Assembly (NCBI RefSeq): GCF_030656115.1
Contig: NZ_JAUSOO010000044.1
Location: 1-64,000, forward strand
Reading direction: 5' to 3'
Length of the DNA: 64,000 bases
DNA from: Hydrogenophaga sp.
GTDB taxonomy: Bacteria > Pseudomonadota > Gammaproteobacteria > Burkholderiales > Burkholderiaceae_C
Shown here: piece by piece, positions 62,608 through 64,000 of the stretch
Layout of the letters: each line of letters starts with the position of its first letter
Position numbering within the stretch: the first letter of the stretch is position 1
Position numbers and translations under genes: made by a program
The notes under the pieces: generated by a model
What the model saw: only the letters and a program-made list of their open reading frames with translations
What the model was told of the DNA's origin: nothing
Database searches by the model: none

Positions 62608-64000
62608 ATGATCACCGAACTCGAATTCAAAAGCCTGGCCAGCCAGGGCTACAACCGCATTCCGCTGATGGCCGAGGCCTTTGCGGACCTCGAAACCCCG
62701 CTCTCGCTGTACCTCAAGCTCGCCCACGGGCGCGGCGACGGCAAATACAGCTTCCTGCTCGAATCCGTCGTCGGCGGCGAGCGTTTTGGCCGCTACAGCT
62801 TCATCGGCCTGCCCGCGCGCACGCTGCTGCGCGCCAGCGGCTTCGGTGCGGAGGCCAAGACCGAAGTCGTGCGCGACGGCGCCGTGGTGGAGACCAACCA
62901 CGGCAACCCGCTGGACTTCATCGCTGCCTACCAGCAGCGCTTCAAGGTCGCGCTGCGTCCGGGCCTGCCGCGCTTCTGTGGCGGTCTGGCCGGTTACTTC
63001 GGCTACGACGCGGTGCGCTACATCGAGAAGAAGCTCGAAAAATCCTGCCCGCCCGACACCCTGGGCACGCCCGACATCCTGCTGCTGCAGTGCGAAGAGC
63101 TGGCCGTCATCGACAACCTCTCGGGCAAGCTCTACCTGATCGTTTACGCCGACCCGGCGCAGCCCGAGGCCTTCGCCAACGCCAAGAAGCGCGTGCGTGA
63201 GCTGAAGGAAGCGCTGAAGTATTCGGTCAGCGCGCCGGTGGTCAAGCCCAGCCAGAGTTACCCGGCCGAGCGCGACTTTGCCAAGGCCGACTACCTGGCC
63301 GCGGTGGAGCGCGCGAAGGAGCTGATCGCCGGTGGCGACTTCATGCAGGTGCAGGTGGGCCAGCGCATCAAGAAGCGCTACACCGAGTCGCCGCTGAGCC
63401 TGTACCGCGCGCTGCGTTCGCTGAACCCGTCGCCCTACATGTATTACTACCACTTCGGCGACTTCCACGTGGTGGGCGCGTCGCCCGAGATCCTGGTGCG
63501 CCAGGAGCAGGTGGACGAAGGGCAGAAAGTGATCATCCGGCCGCTCGCCGGCACGCGCCCACGCGGCGCCACGCCCGAGAAGGACAAGGCGACCGAGATT
63601 GAGCTGGTGAACGACCCGAAGGAGCGCGCCGAACACGTGATGCTGATCGACCTGGCGCGCAACGACATCGGCCGCATCGCCAAGATCGGCAGCGTCAAGG
63701 TCACCGAGGCCTTCGCGGTCGAGCGCTACAGCCATGTGATGCACATCGTGAGCAACGTGGAAGGCACGCTGCTGGACGGCATGAGCAACATGGACGTGCT
63801 GAAAGCGACTTTCCCCGCCGGCACGCTGACCGGCGCACCCAAGGTGCACGCGATGGAGATCATTGACCAGCTGGAGCCCACCAAGCGTGGCCTGTACGGC
63901 GGCGCCTGCGGTTACCTGAGCTATGCCGGCGACATGGACGTCGCCATCGCCATCCGCACCGGCATCATCAAGGACCAGATGCTCTACGTGCAGGCGGCGG
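62608..64000 (+). CDS. trpE: anthranilate synthase component I (3' end beyond window)
   Basis: ATG 62608 opens a frame with no stop before the window end, giving 464 residues of the expected ~500. It starts MITELEFKSLASQGYNRIPL, then has the Trp-binding LLES (SFLLESVVGGERFGRYSF), and the catalytic core RPLAGTRPRGATPEKD, LIDLARNDIGRIAKIGSVKV, FPAGTLTGAPKVHAMEIID and GGACGYLSYAGDMD. TrpE makes anthranilate from chorismate, with TrpG supplying ammonia; trpG is expected just to the right. The rpe-gph-trpE order is common in this group. Confidence 0.95.
   Translation, partial: MITELEFKSLASQGYNRIPLMAEAFADLETPLSLYLKLAHGRGDGKYSFLLESVVGGERFGRYSFIGLPARTLLRASGFGAEAKTEVVRDGAVVETNHGNPLDFIAAYQQRFKVALRPGLPRFCGGLAGYFGYDAVRYIEKKLEKSCPPDTLGTPDILLLQCEELAVIDNLSGKLYLIVYADPAQPEAFANAKKRVRELKEALKYSVSAPVVKPSQSYPAERDFAKADYLAAVERAKELIAGGDFMQVQVGQRIKKRYTESPLSLYRALRSLNPSPYMYYYHFGDFHVVGASPEILVRQEQVDEGQKVIIRPLAGTRPRGATPEKDKATEIELVNDPKERAEHVMLIDLARNDIGRIAKIGSVKVTEAFAVERYSHVMHIVSNVEGTLLDGMSNMDVLKATFPAGTLTGAPKVHAMEIIDQLEPTKRGLYGGACGYLSYAGDMDVAIAIRTGIIKDQMLYVQAA

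Overview
The window looks like a piece of a betaproteobacterial chromosome, most likely order Burkholderiales, family Comamonadaceae (Hydrogenophaga-like). This rests on high GC coding with strong G/C third-position bias, on recognisable gene families (NnrU, DUF3422, SpecificRecomb membrane proteins, DUF4395, Rpe-Gph-TrpE order) and on general resemblance. No rRNA, tRNA or CRISPR array was recognised. Two stretches are visibly more AT-rich than the rest and look acquired: the left edge (about 1-2,100) and a gene cluster at about 33,500-39,700.

Layout. 1-4.5 kb: accessory DNA with a small membrane protein, a DUF2971 protein, a decayed TumE/TumA-like toxin-antitoxin pair, nnrU, and a BrnT/BrnA-like pair. 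4.5-8.5 kb: a histidine-catabolism-flavoured group (HutD-like protein, FAD amine/amino-acid oxidoreductase, LysR regulator, N-formylglutamate deformylase), then a TPR protein. 9.1-10.8 kb: a hipBA persistence module with palindromic operators. 10.8-20.9 kb: a methylamine and nitrogen island: amtB-glnK-tdm on the plus strand behind a near-consensus sigma-54 promoter; a convergent minus-strand set (class I amidotransferase, Fe(II)/2-oxoglutarate dioxygenase, gamma-glutamylmethylamide synthetase-like enzyme, AraC regulator); and tmm, trimethylamine monooxygenase. Both the amtB and tmm arms carry a closely matching ~90 bp element made of NtrC-like boxes, and tmm also has a sigma-54-like promoter. 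The inferred logic is trimethylamine -> TMAO (Tmm) -> dimethylamine + formaldehyde (Tdm), expressed when nitrogen is short, with a gamma-glutamylation / dioxygenase / hydrolase route for a small amine alongside.

21-32.9 kb: a ribosome-hibernation-factor-like protein, DUF3422, DUF4395, then a cytochrome bd operon (cydP-cydA-cydB) into which an octaheme c-type cytochrome and a membrane cytochrome b are inserted before cydX and a YbgE-like gene; then a methyltransferase, a 1-Cys peroxiredoxin and mnmA. 33.5-39.6 kb: a compact AT-richer operon of a 67-residue peptide, an SDR epimerase, a glycosyltransferase/radical-SAM-SPASM fusion, a WG-repeat/O-methyltransferase fusion and a histidine phosphatase. 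The last four genes overlap by 4 bp each. This is the best candidate for an undescribed peptide-modification system.

39.9-50.7 kb: a LigB-type dioxygenase, a flavocytochrome-c-sulfide-dehydrogenase-like flavoprotein, a relic of a second dioxygenase gene, a PotDABC-type ABC transporter fused by spacing to eutBC (ethanolamine ammonia-lyase), and an FNR/Dnr-boxed pair for an ethylbenzene-dehydrogenase-like heme protein and a DUF2231-like membrane protein. 50.8-64 kb is mostly housekeeping: arfB, a Nudix hydrolase, pntAB (preceded by a truncated pntA copy), pgpA, thiL, a SpecificRecomb protein, apaG, rpe, gph, a chalcone-isomerase-like exported protein, and trpE running off the right end behind a possible Trp-codon leader peptide.
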